Source of the DNA: Myxococcus landrumus
GTDB lineage: Bacteria; Myxococcota; Myxococcia; Myxococcales; Myxococcaceae
Direction: 5' to 3'
DNA length: 64,000 bases
Assembly: GCF_017301635.1 (NCBI RefSeq)
Contig: NZ_CP071091.1
Location: 7,018,001 to 7,082,000 of the forward strand
The position numbers and the translations under genes were made by a program. The notes under the pieces were generated by a model. That model saw only the letters and a program-made list of their open reading frames with translations. It was not told where the DNA came from and made no database searches. Position 1 is the stretch's first letter. Each line of letters opens with the position of its first letter. This document shows, piece after piece, positions 25,626 to 35,010 of this stretch.

Positions 25626-25865
25626 GCAGTGGATTCGGGCATGGCAGGCGTTGCGCGCCTGTCTTGACGTCCTCGTCGGATGAGAGGGATGGCGGGCCCC
25701 GGGCGGGTGACACGCGTCCCTCGTGAAACATCGACAATGTGACGGAAGGGTGGCCCGCCCCTCGGCCCTTTCTCCCGAGGGCCTGAGCGCAAGGACTGAC
25801 AGGGGTGGGCCTTGGGGGAATTGCGCATCCTTCAGGGGAGGCGCGCGGGCTAGGCTGGGTGGACC

Positions 25866-26987
25866 ATGTCCGCCGCGTCCCCCCTGGTCTTCGAGAAGGC
25901 GCACATCCTCTGCTATCGGACGTTCGACATCGCGGAGGAAATCAACCTCGAGCGGGCGCGCCGGGCCGTGTCGGAAGACACCCGCCGCCTCAAGCTGTCC
26001 CGGGAGAACAGCCAGTACATCCAGCTCCCCAACCCTCCGCTGGCATATGAGCTGGGGCGGCGCCCGCTCGCGCTGAAAGGGGGGCCTGTCACGGTGGATG
26101 CCACCGCGCGCCTGTTTGACCATGGCGCCGCGTCCATCATCCTGCGAGTCCCGGTGCTCCCGGGCACGACGCTGGAAGAGCTCACCCTGGTCGCGGACGA
26201 GCTCTATGACAGCCAGGCGCTGGAGGACCTGGCGCTGGAGCTGGTGGAGGGGGTGCGGCGCACCATTGCTCCGGCGGTGCAGGAGCCCCACCTGTGGGAC
26301 CAGAGCGAGAGCTACACCGTCCTCTTCGCGGAGAGCATCCGGGGGCAGCCCTCCGCGGAAGAGGTGCTCGCGGAGGCGGACCTGGCGCGGCTCTTGTTGG
26401 GGGAGAACGGACAGACGCCGCTGTCGCGCCGGGAGAGCGAGGCCGTCACGCAGGTGCGCTTCAGCTACACCATCAATGACCTGGTCGTCATCGACTGGAA
26501 CAGCGCGTTCGTCTACGAGCCGTCGGGCTCGGGCGACATCCCGGACCTGCTCGAAATCGCCAACGCGCAGTTGTTGGAGTTCCGCTACTACGACGAGAGG
26601 CTGGACGAGCACATCGCGCGCATCCACGAGGAGGTCCAGGCCAAGCGCCACGAGTGGACGCGGCTGTTCCGCAGCCCCTACCGCACGCTGACGCGGCAGA
26701 CGCTCACCACGCTGGTGGACCTCAACGAGTTCATCGAGCGGGTGGACAACAGCCTGAAAATCATTGGCGACTTCTACCTGGCCAAGGTCTACGAGGGCGC
26801 CGTGAAGCGCATGCGCATCTCCGCGTGGCAGGGCTCCGTCACTCGCAAGCAGCAGCTGCTGGCGCAGACGTATGGGCTGCTCAAGGGCGACGTGGACATC
26901 GACCGCTCCCACACGTTGGAGGCGGTCATCATCCTGCTCATCGTCCTGGAGATTTTCTTCGCGTTCTTCAATGTGTTCGCTCACTGA
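25866..26987 (+). CDS. RMD1/DUF155-like protein with C-terminal membrane anchor
   Basis: A 373-residue protein. The middle carries VVIDWNSAFVYEPSGSGD, reminiscent of the DUF155 core, followed by a long helical region and a single hydrophobic helix at the extreme C-terminus (LEAVIILLIVLEIFFAFFNVF) preceded by DRSHT. In the yeast RMD1/Sad1-interacting-like family and bacterial relatives this tail anchors the protein in a membrane. Function in bacteria is unknown. The family call is by pattern only. It lies 114 bases before the GAF histidine kinase, same strand, possibly co-transcribed. Confidence 0.55.
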   Translation: MSAASPLVFEKAHILCYRTFDIAEEINLERARRAVSEDTRRLKLSRENSQYIQLPNPPLAYELGRRPLALKGGPVTVDATARLFDHGAASIILRVPVLPGTTLEELTLVADELYDSQALEDLALELVEGVRRTIAPAVQEPHLWDQSESYTVLFAESIRGQPSAEEVLAEADLARLLLGENGQTPLSRRESEAVTQVRFSYTINDLVVIDWNSAFVYEPSGSGDIPDLLEIANAQLLEFRYYDERLDEHIARIHEEVQAKRHEWTRLFRSPYRTLTRQTLTTLVDLNEFIERVDNSLKIIGDFYLAKVYEGAVKRMRISAWQGSVTRKQQLLAQTYGLLKGDVDIDRSHTLEAVIILLIVLEIFFAFFNVFAH

Positions 26988-27100
26988 AAGCCGCGCGGCC
27001 TTGTACCTGAGGACAGGTACCTTCGGGTTTCGCGGGTCCACTGGACATGGGACACTGAGGCTTCGCGGTAGGGCCCTCGGGGCCGGGGGGACGTGTGGGC

Positions 27101-29947
27101 ATGAAGGTGCCCGAGAGCAACCTGGCAGCCGCGGCGGACCGCATGGCGCGGACCCTGGAGCGGCTGACCGTGGCGCCGTCCGTGCGGGCGGTGCTGGAGG
27201 CGCTGCTGCGCGAAGCGGCGTCGGCCCTCGGTGCGTCCGGTGCCTTCATGTGTTGGCGAGAGGACGAAGGTGTCCCTCAGGTGCTCACCACGCCCGGCCT
27301 GCCGGATGACGCCACGCACGCGTGCGGCGAGCGCTTGTTGGAAGGGGCTCGGGACATCGCCGGGGCGCTGCTTCCCTATGTGACGGTGGACCTGGAGCGC
27401 GACTCGCTCCTGGCGGAGACGCAGGAGGCTCGGGCCCGGATGGGCGCGGTCTCCTTGGTGTCGCTGCCGCTCACGTCTTCCGTGGGCGAGGGTGTCGTGG
27501 GCGTGTTGTGTGGCATCCAACGCGAGGGGTGGGTGCCTCAGGAGGAGGCCCTCCAGCGCTTCGGGCTGCATGCGCGTCTTGCGGGGCTGGTGTTGGAGCG
27601 CGAGCAGGCGACAGTCCGGGCACGTGCGGAAGTGGGGCGGGCGGAGGTGTCCCGGCTGGGACGGTTCCAGGCGGTGACGGAGGCGTTTGGCCAGACGCTC
27701 ACGCGCGAGGCGGTGGCGCAGGTGGTGTTGGACCTGGGCCTTCCCGCGGTGGGCGCGGTGGCGGGCATGGTGCACCTGACGGGAGAGGGGGGCGCGGCGG
27801 CGGAGCGCATCGCCTCGGTGGGGCTGCCGGAGGGCGTGCTGGAGCCGCTGCGGGCCTTGTCCCGAGTGGGACAAGGGAGCACGGCGCGGACGGAGGCGCC
27901 GGTGTGGCTGGAGACGCGGGCGGCGGTGCGGGGGCGCTCGGTGAAGCTCGCGGAGGCGATGGCGGGCGGGCCGCTGCGGGCGCTGGCGCTCCTGCCGCTG
28001 TTCGTCGAGGGGCGGGCGTTCGGCACGCTGGCCTTCGGCTTCGAGCGGGAGGCGGGCTTCTCCGCGCTGGAGCGGGCGTCCATCGTCGGGCTGTCGCGGC
28101 AGTGTGGACAGGCGCTGGAGCGCGCGAGGCTCTATGAGCGCGAGCACACCGCGCGGCTGGAGGCGGAGGCGCTGGGCGCGCGGCTGAGCCTGCTGGCGGA
28201 TGCGAGCGCGTTGGTGTCGGGCTCGTTGGGGTGGGAGGAGACGGTGTCCGGGGTGGCTCGGCTGGCGCTGGGGCACTTCGCGGACGGGTGCGCGGTGGAC
28301 TCGTATGAGGACGGCGTGGTGCGGCGGCTGGCGGTGCTGCACGCGGACCCCGAGAAGGCGGAGCGGGTGCTGGAGTTGACCAGCTTCCCGGCGGAGCAGG
28401 GGACGCCCTCGCCGCTGACGCGGGTGTTGTCCAGCGGGCAGCCCCGCATGGAGCGGCGCCGGACGCGGATGACGCCTGGCGAGGGGGGCGTCTTGCCGGT
28501 GTGGGGAGACAGCACGCTCATCATCACGCCGCTGGTGGCGCGGCAGCGCACGCTGGGGGCGCTCACCTTCGTGCGGGACGCGGAACGTCCGCCCTTTGGC
28601 GTGGAGGACCTGTCGCTGGCGGAGGAGCTGGCGCGGCGCGCGGCGCTGGCCATGGACAATGCCCGGCTGTTCCGCGCGGCGCGTGCCGCGGAGGAGGAGA
28701 GCCGGCGCAGCGCCGCGCGGTTGCATGTGCTGGTGCAGGTCAGCCAGCTCATCGCCGAGGCGGGGTTGGACTTGCCCACGGTGTTGGACGTGCTGGCTCG
28801 CAAGGTGTCCGAGGCGCTGGGGGGCGGGTGCGTGTTGCAGTTGCTCGCCGAGGACCGGGAGCAGCTGGAGCTGGTGGCGGCGCACCATCCGGACCCGGTG
28901 GCGCGTGGGGTGTTGGAGTCGTCGCTGCGGATGAATCCGGCGCGAGTGGGGGAGGGACTGTCGGGCCGGGTGGTGGCGACGGGGCAGACGCTCTTCGTTC
29001 CCCGGCTGAGCGCGGAGGAGCTGCTCGGGGACCGCTCGCCCGAGGGGATTTCGTTCCTGGAGCACTACGGGCCGCAGAGCCTCATCATCGTCCCGCTGGG
29101 TGCGCGAGGCCGGGTGCTGGGCACGCTGGGCGTCATCCGCGAGGCGCGTGGACGCGAGTACACCGCGGAGGAGCGCGCGCTGCTGGAGAGCCTGGCGGCG
29201 CGGGCGGCGTTGGCCATCGAGGACGCGCGGCTGTATGGCGCGGCGACCCAGGCGGTGAAGGCTCGCGATGAGCTGTTGTCCGTCGCGGGGCATGAGCTCA
29301 AGTCGCCGCTCAACGCGCTGCAGTTGCAGATTCACCTCCTGGCGCGCATGGCGAAGGACGCGATGTCGGCCAGCGGGCTCGCCGAGCGCGCGGAGAAGGC
29401 GGCTCGCGCGGGGCAGCGGCTGGGGTTGCTCATCGACGACCTGCTGGATGTGTCACGCATCAGCGCGGGGCGGCTGAGCCTCAACCGGGAGGACGTGGAC
29501 CTGGCCTCGCTGACTCGGGAGCTGGTGTCGCGCATGTCCGAGGAGCTGGTGCGCGCGGGCAGCGAGGTGCGGCTGTTGGCGGACGCGGAGGTCGTGGGGC
29601 ACTGGGACCGGCTGCGGTTGGAGCAGGTGCTGGTGAACCTGCTGTCCAACGCGGCGAAGTACGGCGCGGGCCGTCCGGTGACGGTGCAGGTGGAGCCGCG
29701 CTCGGTGGGGGCGGCGCTGCTGGTGCGCGATGAGGGCATCGGCGTGGCGCCCGAGGACCAGGAGCGCATCTTCGAGCGCTTCGAGCGCACCGAGTCCGCG
29801 CAGCACTTCAAGGGCCTGGGGCTGGGCCTCTGGATTACCAAGCGCATCGTCGAGGCCCACGGCGGGAGCATCCGCGTGGAGAGCCAGCCGGGCCGAGGGT
29901 CCACCTTCACCGTGGAGCTGCCGCTGTCTGGCGTGCCTCAGGCCTGA
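27101..29947 (+). CDS. Cytoplasmic histidine kinase with four GAF domains
   Basis: A 948-residue kinase with no membrane segment. Four GAF-type regions can be placed by their repeated ending (ALERARLYEREHTARLEAEA, AALAMDNARLFRAARAAEEE, AALAIEDARLYGAATQAV) at about 20-170, 190-345, 365-540 and 550-720. A HisKA domain with AGHELKSP (His near residue 731) and an ATPase domain follow, with NLLSNAAKYG, DEGIGV and GLGLGLWITKRI. It presumably senses intracellular small molecules through the GAF stack and phosphorylates an unlinked regulator. ATG 27101 is chosen over GTG 27095. Confidence 0.93.
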   Translation: MKVPESNLAAAADRMARTLERLTVAPSVRAVLEALLREAASALGASGAFMCWREDEGVPQVLTTPGLPDDATHACGERLLEGARDIAGALLPYVTVDLERDSLLAETQEARARMGAVSLVSLPLTSSVGEGVVGVLCGIQREGWVPQEEALQRFGLHARLAGLVLEREQATVRARAEVGRAEVSRLGRFQAVTEAFGQTLTREAVAQVVLDLGLPAVGAVAGMVHLTGEGGAAAERIASVGLPEGVLEPLRALSRVGQGSTARTEAPVWLETRAAVRGRSVKLAEAMAGGPLRALALLPLFVEGRAFGTLAFGFEREAGFSALERASIVGLSRQCGQALERARLYEREHTARLEAEALGARLSLLADASALVSGSLGWEETVSGVARLALGHFADGCAVDSYEDGVVRRLAVLHADPEKAERVLELTSFPAEQGTPSPLTRVLSSGQPRMERRRTRMTPGEGGVLPVWGDSTLIITPLVARQRTLGALTFVRDAERPPFGVEDLSLAEELARRAALAMDNARLFRAARAAEEESRRSAARLHVLVQVSQLIAEAGLDLPTVLDVLARKVSEALGGGCVLQLLAEDREQLELVAAHHPDPVARGVLESSLRMNPARVGEGLSGRVVATGQTLFVPRLSAEELLGDRSPEGISFLEHYGPQSLIIVPLGARGRVLGTLGVIREARGREYTAEERALLESLAARAALAIEDARLYGAATQAVKARDELLSVAGHELKSPLNALQLQIHLLARMAKDAMSASGLAERAEKAARAGQRLGLLIDDLLDVSRISAGRLSLNREDVDLASLTRELVSRMSEELVRAGSEVRLLADAEVVGHWDRLRLEQVLVNLLSNAAKYGAGRPVTVQVEPRSVGAALLVRDEGIGVAPEDQERIFERFERTESAQHFKGLGLGLWITKRIVEAHGGSIRVESQPGRGSTFTVELPLSGVPQA

Positions 29948-30138
29948 GGCGACCTTCGTGCGAGGCGTTGCGGACCCGCCAGGTTCCGACTGGACGCGGG
30001 ATTGCGCACCTTGCCGGGATTGCGGCGAGGAGTTCCCGGCTTGGGGTGTTGTCCGAGGGCCCGGAGTCCTCCCGGAGCGCGGGGAGGTGGGATACGCTGC
30101 GGGAGTCCACAGCCCTTCCGGACGCAGAGGCCGCCTAC

Positions 30139-31599
30139 ATGAGCGCATCCAGCCCCCTCTTCGGTGACCTCCTGCTCAAGCTGGGTCTGGTCACTCCCTC
30201 GCAGGTGCAGGAGGCGCTGGCGTTGCAGGCGCTGACGGGCCAGCGGGTGGGGGAGGCCCTCATCTCGCTGGGCTACGTCACCCGGGAGCAGATTCAGGAT
30301 GCGCTGGGCGAGGCCCTGGGACTGCACCACGACAAGGGCCCCGCACAGCCCGCGTTGGGGGAGCTGCTGGTGGGGCTCAAATACGTGACGCTCGCGCAGC
30401 TCGACGAGGCCCTGGCCCGGCAGCGCCGCGATGGCCGCCGGCTGGGGGAAATCCTCGTGGAGCTGGGGCACTGCACGTACAAGCAAATCTACGAGGCGCT
30501 GGGCCTGCAGAACCGCATCGCCGGGCGACAGGAGAATCCGCGCCCGTTCATCGACGGCCGCCGTCGCGTCGTGGTGGTGGATGACAGTCCGCTGGCGTGT
30601 GCCTTCGTGCAGGAGGGCCTGGTGGGCCTGGGCTACGAGGTGCTGTGTTTCCAGGACCCGTTCGAGGCGCTCGAGGGCATGAGCCGGCTTCAGCCCGCCA
30701 TCGTCCTCAGTGACTTGGAGATGCCGGGCCTGGACGGCGTGGAGCTGTGCCGCAGGTTGAAGGAAGGCCCCACGCGAGGGCTGCCCGTCATCATCCTCAC
30801 CGCGAATGACCGCGAGGCGGAGCGCGTGCGAGGCCTGCGCGCCGGCGCCGACGACTACGTCAACAAGTCCGCGTCCATGGACGAACTGGCCGCGCGCATC
30901 GAGAGCGTGGTGCGGCGCACGGGCGAGACGGAGCGCATGCGCAAGCTGTTCGCGCGCTACACGTCCGCGGCGGTGGTGGACGAAATCCTCAAGAGCGCGG
31001 ACGCGGTGGTGCTCACCGGTGAGAAGCGCGAGGTGACGCTGCTGTTCGCGGACATCCGCAACTTCACGGGGCTGGCGGAGAGCCTCCCTCCCGAGCAGGT
31101 CGTCGGGGTGCTCAACCAGGTGCTGGGCCGGTTGTCGGACGCGGTGCTCACGTGTGGCGGCACGCTGGACAAGTTCCTGGGCGATGGGCTGATGGCGGTG
31201 TTCGGTGCGCCGGTGGCGCGCTCGGACGATGCGCTGCGCGCGTTGCAGTGCGCGAAGATGATGATGAACGCCATGACGGACCTGCGCGTGGAGGCGGAGG
31301 CGGAGTGGGCCGCCAACGGGCGCGAGGGCCACCCGCTGGTGCTGGAGCTGGGCGTCGGCATCAACTCGGGCGTGGTGGTGGCGGGCAACATCGGCAGCAC
31401 GGTGCGCTCCGAGTACACGTGTATCGGCGATGCCGTGAATGTGGCCGCGCGGCTGTGTGCCCTCGCGGGGCCTGGGGAAATCCTGGTGGGTGAGCGCACC
31501 CGGGAGCTGGTGGACGCCAACGAGACAGCCTTCGAGGACCTGCCTCCCGTCCGCCTGAAGGGTAAGCAACAGCCCGTGCCGCTATTCCGCGCGCTTTAG
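30139..31599 (+). CDS. T2SS-E-N-like modules + receiver + class III adenylate/guanylate cyclase
   Basis: A 486-residue signalling protein. Residues ~5-130 hold two repeats of the pattern LGxLLxxLGxVTxxQxxEALxxQ, like the N-terminal MshEN/GspE-II modules of secretion ATPases, which in MshE bind c-di-GMP. Residues ~150-270 are a receiver with VVVVDDSPL, phospho-Asp in IVLSDLEMPG and Lys in DYVNKSAS. Residues ~290-486 are a class III cyclase with metal sites FADIRNFTG and LGDGLMAVFGAP, substrate Lys in TLDKFLG, Asp in CIGDAVNVAARL and its transition-state Asn/Arg. All catalytic residues are present; Lys/Asp favour adenylate cyclase. ATG 30139 excludes an unlikely upstream extension. Confidence 0.88.
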   Translation: MSASSPLFGDLLLKLGLVTPSQVQEALALQALTGQRVGEALISLGYVTREQIQDALGEALGLHHDKGPAQPALGELLVGLKYVTLAQLDEALARQRRDGRRLGEILVELGHCTYKQIYEALGLQNRIAGRQENPRPFIDGRRRVVVVDDSPLACAFVQEGLVGLGYEVLCFQDPFEALEGMSRLQPAIVLSDLEMPGLDGVELCRRLKEGPTRGLPVIILTANDREAERVRGLRAGADDYVNKSASMDELAARIESVVRRTGETERMRKLFARYTSAAVVDEILKSADAVVLTGEKREVTLLFADIRNFTGLAESLPPEQVVGVLNQVLGRLSDAVLTCGGTLDKFLGDGLMAVFGAPVARSDDALRALQCAKMMMNAMTDLRVEAEAEWAANGREGHPLVLELGVGINSGVVVAGNIGSTVRSEYTCIGDAVNVAARLCALAGPGEILVGERTRELVDANETAFEDLPPVRLKGKQQPVPLFRAL

Positions 31600-31652
31600 G
31601 CTCGCGCGAAGTCTTCCGCACCTGGGCCGCCGCTGACGGTAGGGTGGGGGCC

Positions 31653-32066
31653 ATGACTTCGTCCGCGGAAGCCCCTCCTCCTCCCTCTCGTCGCTCGCCC
31701 ATCTTGTGGGTGGGGTTGGCGTTCGCCTTCGCGCTGGTGTGCGCGGTGCTGGTGGGGGCGCTGACGCGCTCGCGGGCAGTGCACTCGGACCGCATCCACC
31801 GCGACTTCGTGGTGCTGGAGGAGGCGCTGGCGCGCTACCAGGCGGACGGCCACACGCTGCCCGAGGATGCGGACCTGGAAGTGCTCCTGGTGCCCAAGTA
31901 CCTGTCCGTGTTGCCGCTGGACCCGTGGGGTCGGCCGTACCGCTACACCAGCAATGGGCAGCAGGTGTTCATCGCGACGCTGGGACAGAGCGACGACCGG
32001 GGCGGGCACGACGAGGAGCAGGACCACACCAACCACGACGGGCATCAGGCGCCCCCGGAGAAGTAG
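31653..32066 (+). CDS. Type II secretion pseudopilin (GspG)-like membrane protein
   Basis: A 137-residue protein. A Pro-rich N-terminal stretch is followed by one membrane helix (ILWVGLAFAFALVCAVLVGAL) and a C-terminal domain with LEEALARYQADGHTLPED and PLDPWGRPYRYTSNGQQ, the hallmark of the T2SSG/major pseudopilin fold. The tail is His/Asp/Glu-rich and disordered. Unlike true pseudopilins the helix is not preceded by a prepilin-peptidase motif, so it is probably a membrane-anchored relative. It starts 53 bases after the cyclase gene. GTG 31644 is an alternative start. Confidence 0.65.
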   Translation: MTSSAEAPPPPSRRSPILWVGLAFAFALVCAVLVGALTRSRAVHSDRIHRDFVVLEEALARYQADGHTLPEDADLEVLLVPKYLSVLPLDPWGRPYRYTSNGQQVFIATLGQSDDRGGHDEEQDHTNHDGHQAPPEK

Positions 32067-32220
32067 CCGTCCAGCAGGGCGGCCGAGCGTCAGGAGGCCG
32101 TCCGTCCGGAGGGCCTTGGGGCGTGCTGGCCTGACGGAGGGGCCCCTCGCCGGGTGATGGCGTGCGCAGCTTTCCGGATGGGAGTGGCGTCCGGCCACAT
32201 CCCCCACGAGGAGCGCGGCC

Positions 32221-33567
32221 ATGGCCATTGTCTGTGCGAGCCCGGTGGGTGTGCGGGAGTCCCGGGAGGTGGAGGTCGCGGCGGCGCTGGCGGCCCGGCT
32301 GGGAGAGCCGCTGCTGCTGGTGGGCGTCATGGACGGCGAGCCCCTCTCCGACACCACGCGCCTCGATGCGCTGAGGGAGCTGGAGTCCCAGGCCTCCCGG
32401 CTGGAGCTGCCTCCGGGGCGTGTGGAGTGCCGCGTGCGCTCCGACATGGAGGTGGTGCTGGCGGAGGACGAGTGCCGCCGGTCCCGGTGGATTGTCGCGG
32501 CGGCGGACGGGTGGCGCACGTCGACGTGGCGGAGGGCCTCGCTGCCGGAGCGGCTGGCGCGGCGGGGCTGTGGCCCCGTGCTGGTGGTGCGGCGCGCGGA
32601 CGCGCTGGTGGACTGGATGCGCGGACGGCGGCGCCTCCTCGTGTTGGTGGGGGTGGACCCGCTGTCTCCCACGGCCGACGCGGCGGTGGGCTTCCTGCGC
32701 GAGCTGCGCGAGGTGGGGCCGTGCGACGTGCTGGCCACGTACGTGTTCTCGCCCTTGGAGGAGCGTGAGCGGCTGGGCATCCACACGCCGGTCCACGTCG
32801 ACGTGCTGGAGCCGGGGGCGCGCGACATGGAGGCGCTGGACCCCGCGGTGGAGACGGTGCTGCTGCGCGAGGTGCGTGAGCAGGTGGGGGACCTGCTGGG
32901 CGAGGGCCGTGTCGAGGTGGTGTTGGAGCCAGGCTATGGGCGGCCCGCGGACCACCTGCTGCATGTGGCGCTCACGCGAGGGGCGGACATGGTGGTGGTG
33001 GGCATGCGCTCCCGAGGGCCGGTGAAGCGGCTGTGGCATGGCTCGATATCCGCGGGGGTGCTGCGGCACTCGGAGCAGGCCGTGGTGTGTGTGCCGGATG
33101 TGCTGAACGAGCCTCGCCATGCGCTGCCACCGCGCAGCGTGCTGGTGCCGGTGGACTTCTCCGACTCCTGCATGCGCGCCATCTCCCAGGCCCGCTCGCT
33201 GGTGGGGCCTGGGGGCCGGGTGCACCTGCTGCATGTGCACCGCAAGCGGTTGAGCGACACGGGCTTCCAGGACCACTACGGCGTGCTGCCCGAGCCCTCC
33301 CGGGAGCGCGAGGAGATGCTGCGGAGGTTGTGGGGGCTGGTGCCTCGAGATGAGAGCGCGCAGGCGCAGCACTGGAGCGTGGAGGGTGTCTCCGGAGAGG
33401 ACGTCGCGTTGGCCATCTGCCAGGCCACCGAGCGCGAGGGAGTGGACCTGGTGTGTGTAGGCACGCCAGGGGGGGCGGTGAAGGGACCGGACACGTTGCC
33501 AGGGGCGGTGACGAAGGAGCTGGTGGCGCGGTGCCGGCGGCCGGTCATGGTGGTCCCCGGGGCGTGA
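32221..33567 (+). CDS. Triple universal stress protein (UspA)
   Basis: A 448-residue cytoplasmic protein with three Usp domains at about 1-130, 138-295 and 303-448. The second has the ATP-binding pattern VVVGMRSRGPVKRLWHGSIS followed by VVCVPD. The third begins SVLVPVDFSDSCMRAISQA and ends RRPVMVVPG with a weaker loop (GTPGGAVKG). The first is shorter and lacks a clear loop. Such proteins bind ATP and help survival under starvation or stress, by partners that cannot be read here. ATG 32221 follows GAGGAGCGCGGCC. Confidence 0.85.
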   Translation: MAIVCASPVGVRESREVEVAAALAARLGEPLLLVGVMDGEPLSDTTRLDALRELESQASRLELPPGRVECRVRSDMEVVLAEDECRRSRWIVAAADGWRTSTWRRASLPERLARRGCGPVLVVRRADALVDWMRGRRRLLVLVGVDPLSPTADAAVGFLRELREVGPCDVLATYVFSPLEERERLGIHTPVHVDVLEPGARDMEALDPAVETVLLREVREQVGDLLGEGRVEVVLEPGYGRPADHLLHVALTRGADMVVVGMRSRGPVKRLWHGSISAGVLRHSEQAVVCVPDVLNEPRHALPPRSVLVPVDFSDSCMRAISQARSLVGPGGRVHLLHVHRKRLSDTGFQDHYGVLPEPSREREEMLRRLWGLVPRDESAQAQHWSVEGVSGEDVALAICQATEREGVDLVCVGTPGGAVKGPDTLPGAVTKELVARCRRPVMVVPGA

Positions 33568-33722
33568 CGGCTTCGAGACGGGGGCCGCCTGGGGGTACAT
33601 GAAAGGGCTTTCAGTTGGGTCACTCGGGTCCCCACCTGATAGGGCACCCGGCCCGTTGAACGAGAGACCCAGGGGAGCGTTAGAATCCCGGCACCACGCA
33701 TCAGATAGCAGGGGGTCTGCCG

Positions 33723-34310
33723 GTGACGCTCAGCGGTTACCGAGAAGAAGAGCTCGTCTGCAATCGTGCCTCGCTCATCATCCATGGTGGCACGGAGGAG
33801 GAGCGCCGTTCCTGGGCCCAGGAAGCCGCGCGCAACTTCGACGTGGAGCTGGTGGAGGTGAGGCAGGTGGCGGACCTAGTCGGCGCGCTTCGACAGCGCA
33901 ACGGCGTGCTGTTCATCCCCGACGCCGCCAAGCTGGGACGCGAGGCGCAAGGGCACATCCTGCGCTGTCTGCAGATGCAGGAGGAGCGTCCCAAGGTCGT
34001 GGTGGGCGTGTCCGGCACCGCGGATGCGGCGCTCGCGCGAGGCACGCTGCGCGAGGACCTGCACTACCGGCTGCACCAGGCGCAGGTGGACCTCCAGAAG
34101 GACGGCTTGCGGGAGCTGCTCCGGAGGCGCTGGTCGCTCCAGGCGGAGCAGCTCGCGCTGAAGGCCGCCGCCGTGAAGGCCGCGGAGGAGAAGGCTCGCG
34201 CCGATGCGGAGGCCCGCCGTCCGGGCTCGGTGACGCGCACGTTGCCCAAGACGCGCAAGACGGTGTCGAGCGCGCGCAAGCCCGCTGCTCGCAACGCGGC
34301 TCCGCGCTGA
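33723..34310 (+). CDS. Degenerate AAA+ protein resembling part of a sigma-54 activator
   Basis: A 195-residue protein with a GTG start (GCAGGGGG upstream). Residues 61-84 (GVLFIPDAAKLGREAQGHIL...) match the Walker B/sensor region of sigma-54 activators (typically GTLFLDEIGELP...AQAKLLRVLQ). Residues 109-117 (LREDLHYRL) match the following RxDLYYRL motif. But there is no Walker A (residues ~18-28 read LIIHGGTEEER), no GAFTGA loop, Walker B lacks the DE pair (IPD), and no HTH follows. The C-terminal ~60 residues are Lys/Ala/Arg-rich. It cannot hydrolyse ATP as seen; it may act as a binding partner or decoy of such activators, or as a DNA-associated protein. Confidence 0.6.
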   Translation: MTLSGYREEELVCNRASLIIHGGTEEERRSWAQEAARNFDVELVEVRQVADLVGALRQRNGVLFIPDAAKLGREAQGHILRCLQMQEERPKVVVGVSGTADAALARGTLREDLHYRLHQAQVDLQKDGLRELLRRRWSLQAEQLALKAAAVKAAEEKARADAEARRPGSVTRTLPKTRKTVSSARKPAARNAAPR

Positions 34311-34422
34311 CTCAGTCGGGATTCCGCGCGGAGGTGGCTCTTGCCTCCGCGCCGCGCTCGTCAGGGGGGCCACCTTCGGTTGCGTCGTCGGTGGCCCACT
34401 TCGAGGCGCGTGGAGGAATCCC

Positions 34423-34956
34423 ATGAGGCTGGAGCTGATTCGAGGCGACATCACCCGGGTCGACGCGGACGCCATCGTCAACGCGGCGAACTCGGCGTTG
34501 CTGGGAGGCGGAGGCGTGGATGGCGCCATCCACCGCGCGGCGGGGCCGGAGCTCCTGGCCGAGTGCCGTCTGCTCCGAGGTTGCCCCACGGGACAGGCCC
34601 GGCTGACGCGGGGATACCGCTTGCCCGCACGTCACGTCATCCACACGGTGGGGCCCGTCTGGCGGGGTGGGTCGGACGGGGAGCCGACCCTGCTTGCCCG
34701 CTGTTACCAGAGCGCCTTCGCGCTGGTGGAGCAGCAGGGGTTCCGGACGGTGGCGTTTCCCTCCATCTCCACGGGGGTGTACCGGTTCCCCATCGAGCGG
34801 GCCGCCCGCATCGCCCTGGGTGAAATCCGGAAGACCTTGGAGCGGATGCCGTCGCTCGAGAAGGTGACGGTGGTGCTCTTCTCCGACGCGGACCTGGAGA
34901 CCTACCAGCGCGTGCTGTCCGGGGAGCCGGGAAGTTCCGGGGATGGGAATGTGTGA
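34423..34956 (+). CDS. Macrodomain protein (YmdB-type ADP-ribosyl hydrolase)
   Basis: A 177-residue single macrodomain. Signatures in order: LIRGDITRVDADAIVNAANS, the GGGGVDGAIHRAAG loop, CPTGQARLTRGYRLPARHVIHTVGP, and FPSISTGVYRFP. This is the pattern of hydrolases of O-acetyl-ADP-ribose and of mono-ADP-ribose on proteins, acting in the cytoplasm. The Asn/Asp/Gly residues used in catalysis are present. GGAGGAATCCC just before ATG 34423 is a strong ribosome site. A hairpin overlaps its stop codon. Confidence 0.93.
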   Translation: MRLELIRGDITRVDADAIVNAANSALLGGGGVDGAIHRAAGPELLAECRLLRGCPTGQARLTRGYRLPARHVIHTVGPVWRGGSDGEPTLLARCYQSAFALVEQQGFRTVAFPSISTGVYRFPIERAARIALGEIRKTLERMPSLEKVTVVLFSDADLETYQRVLSGEPGSSGDGNV

Positions 34957-34993
34957 ACGCGGAAAACTGGGCTAGAGTTCGGCCCACGTTCAC
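34953..34993 (+). terminator. Two-stage hairpin over the macrodomain gene stop
   Basis: Outer arms GTGAACG (34953-34959) and CGTTCAC (34987-34993) are perfect; an inner TGGGC/GCCCA stem sits inside. TCTTCTT follows. It ends 17 bases before the next start, so it could also be a leader element of the next gene. Confidence 0.5.
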
Positions 34994-35010
34994 TCTTCTT
35001 GGAGAGCCAC

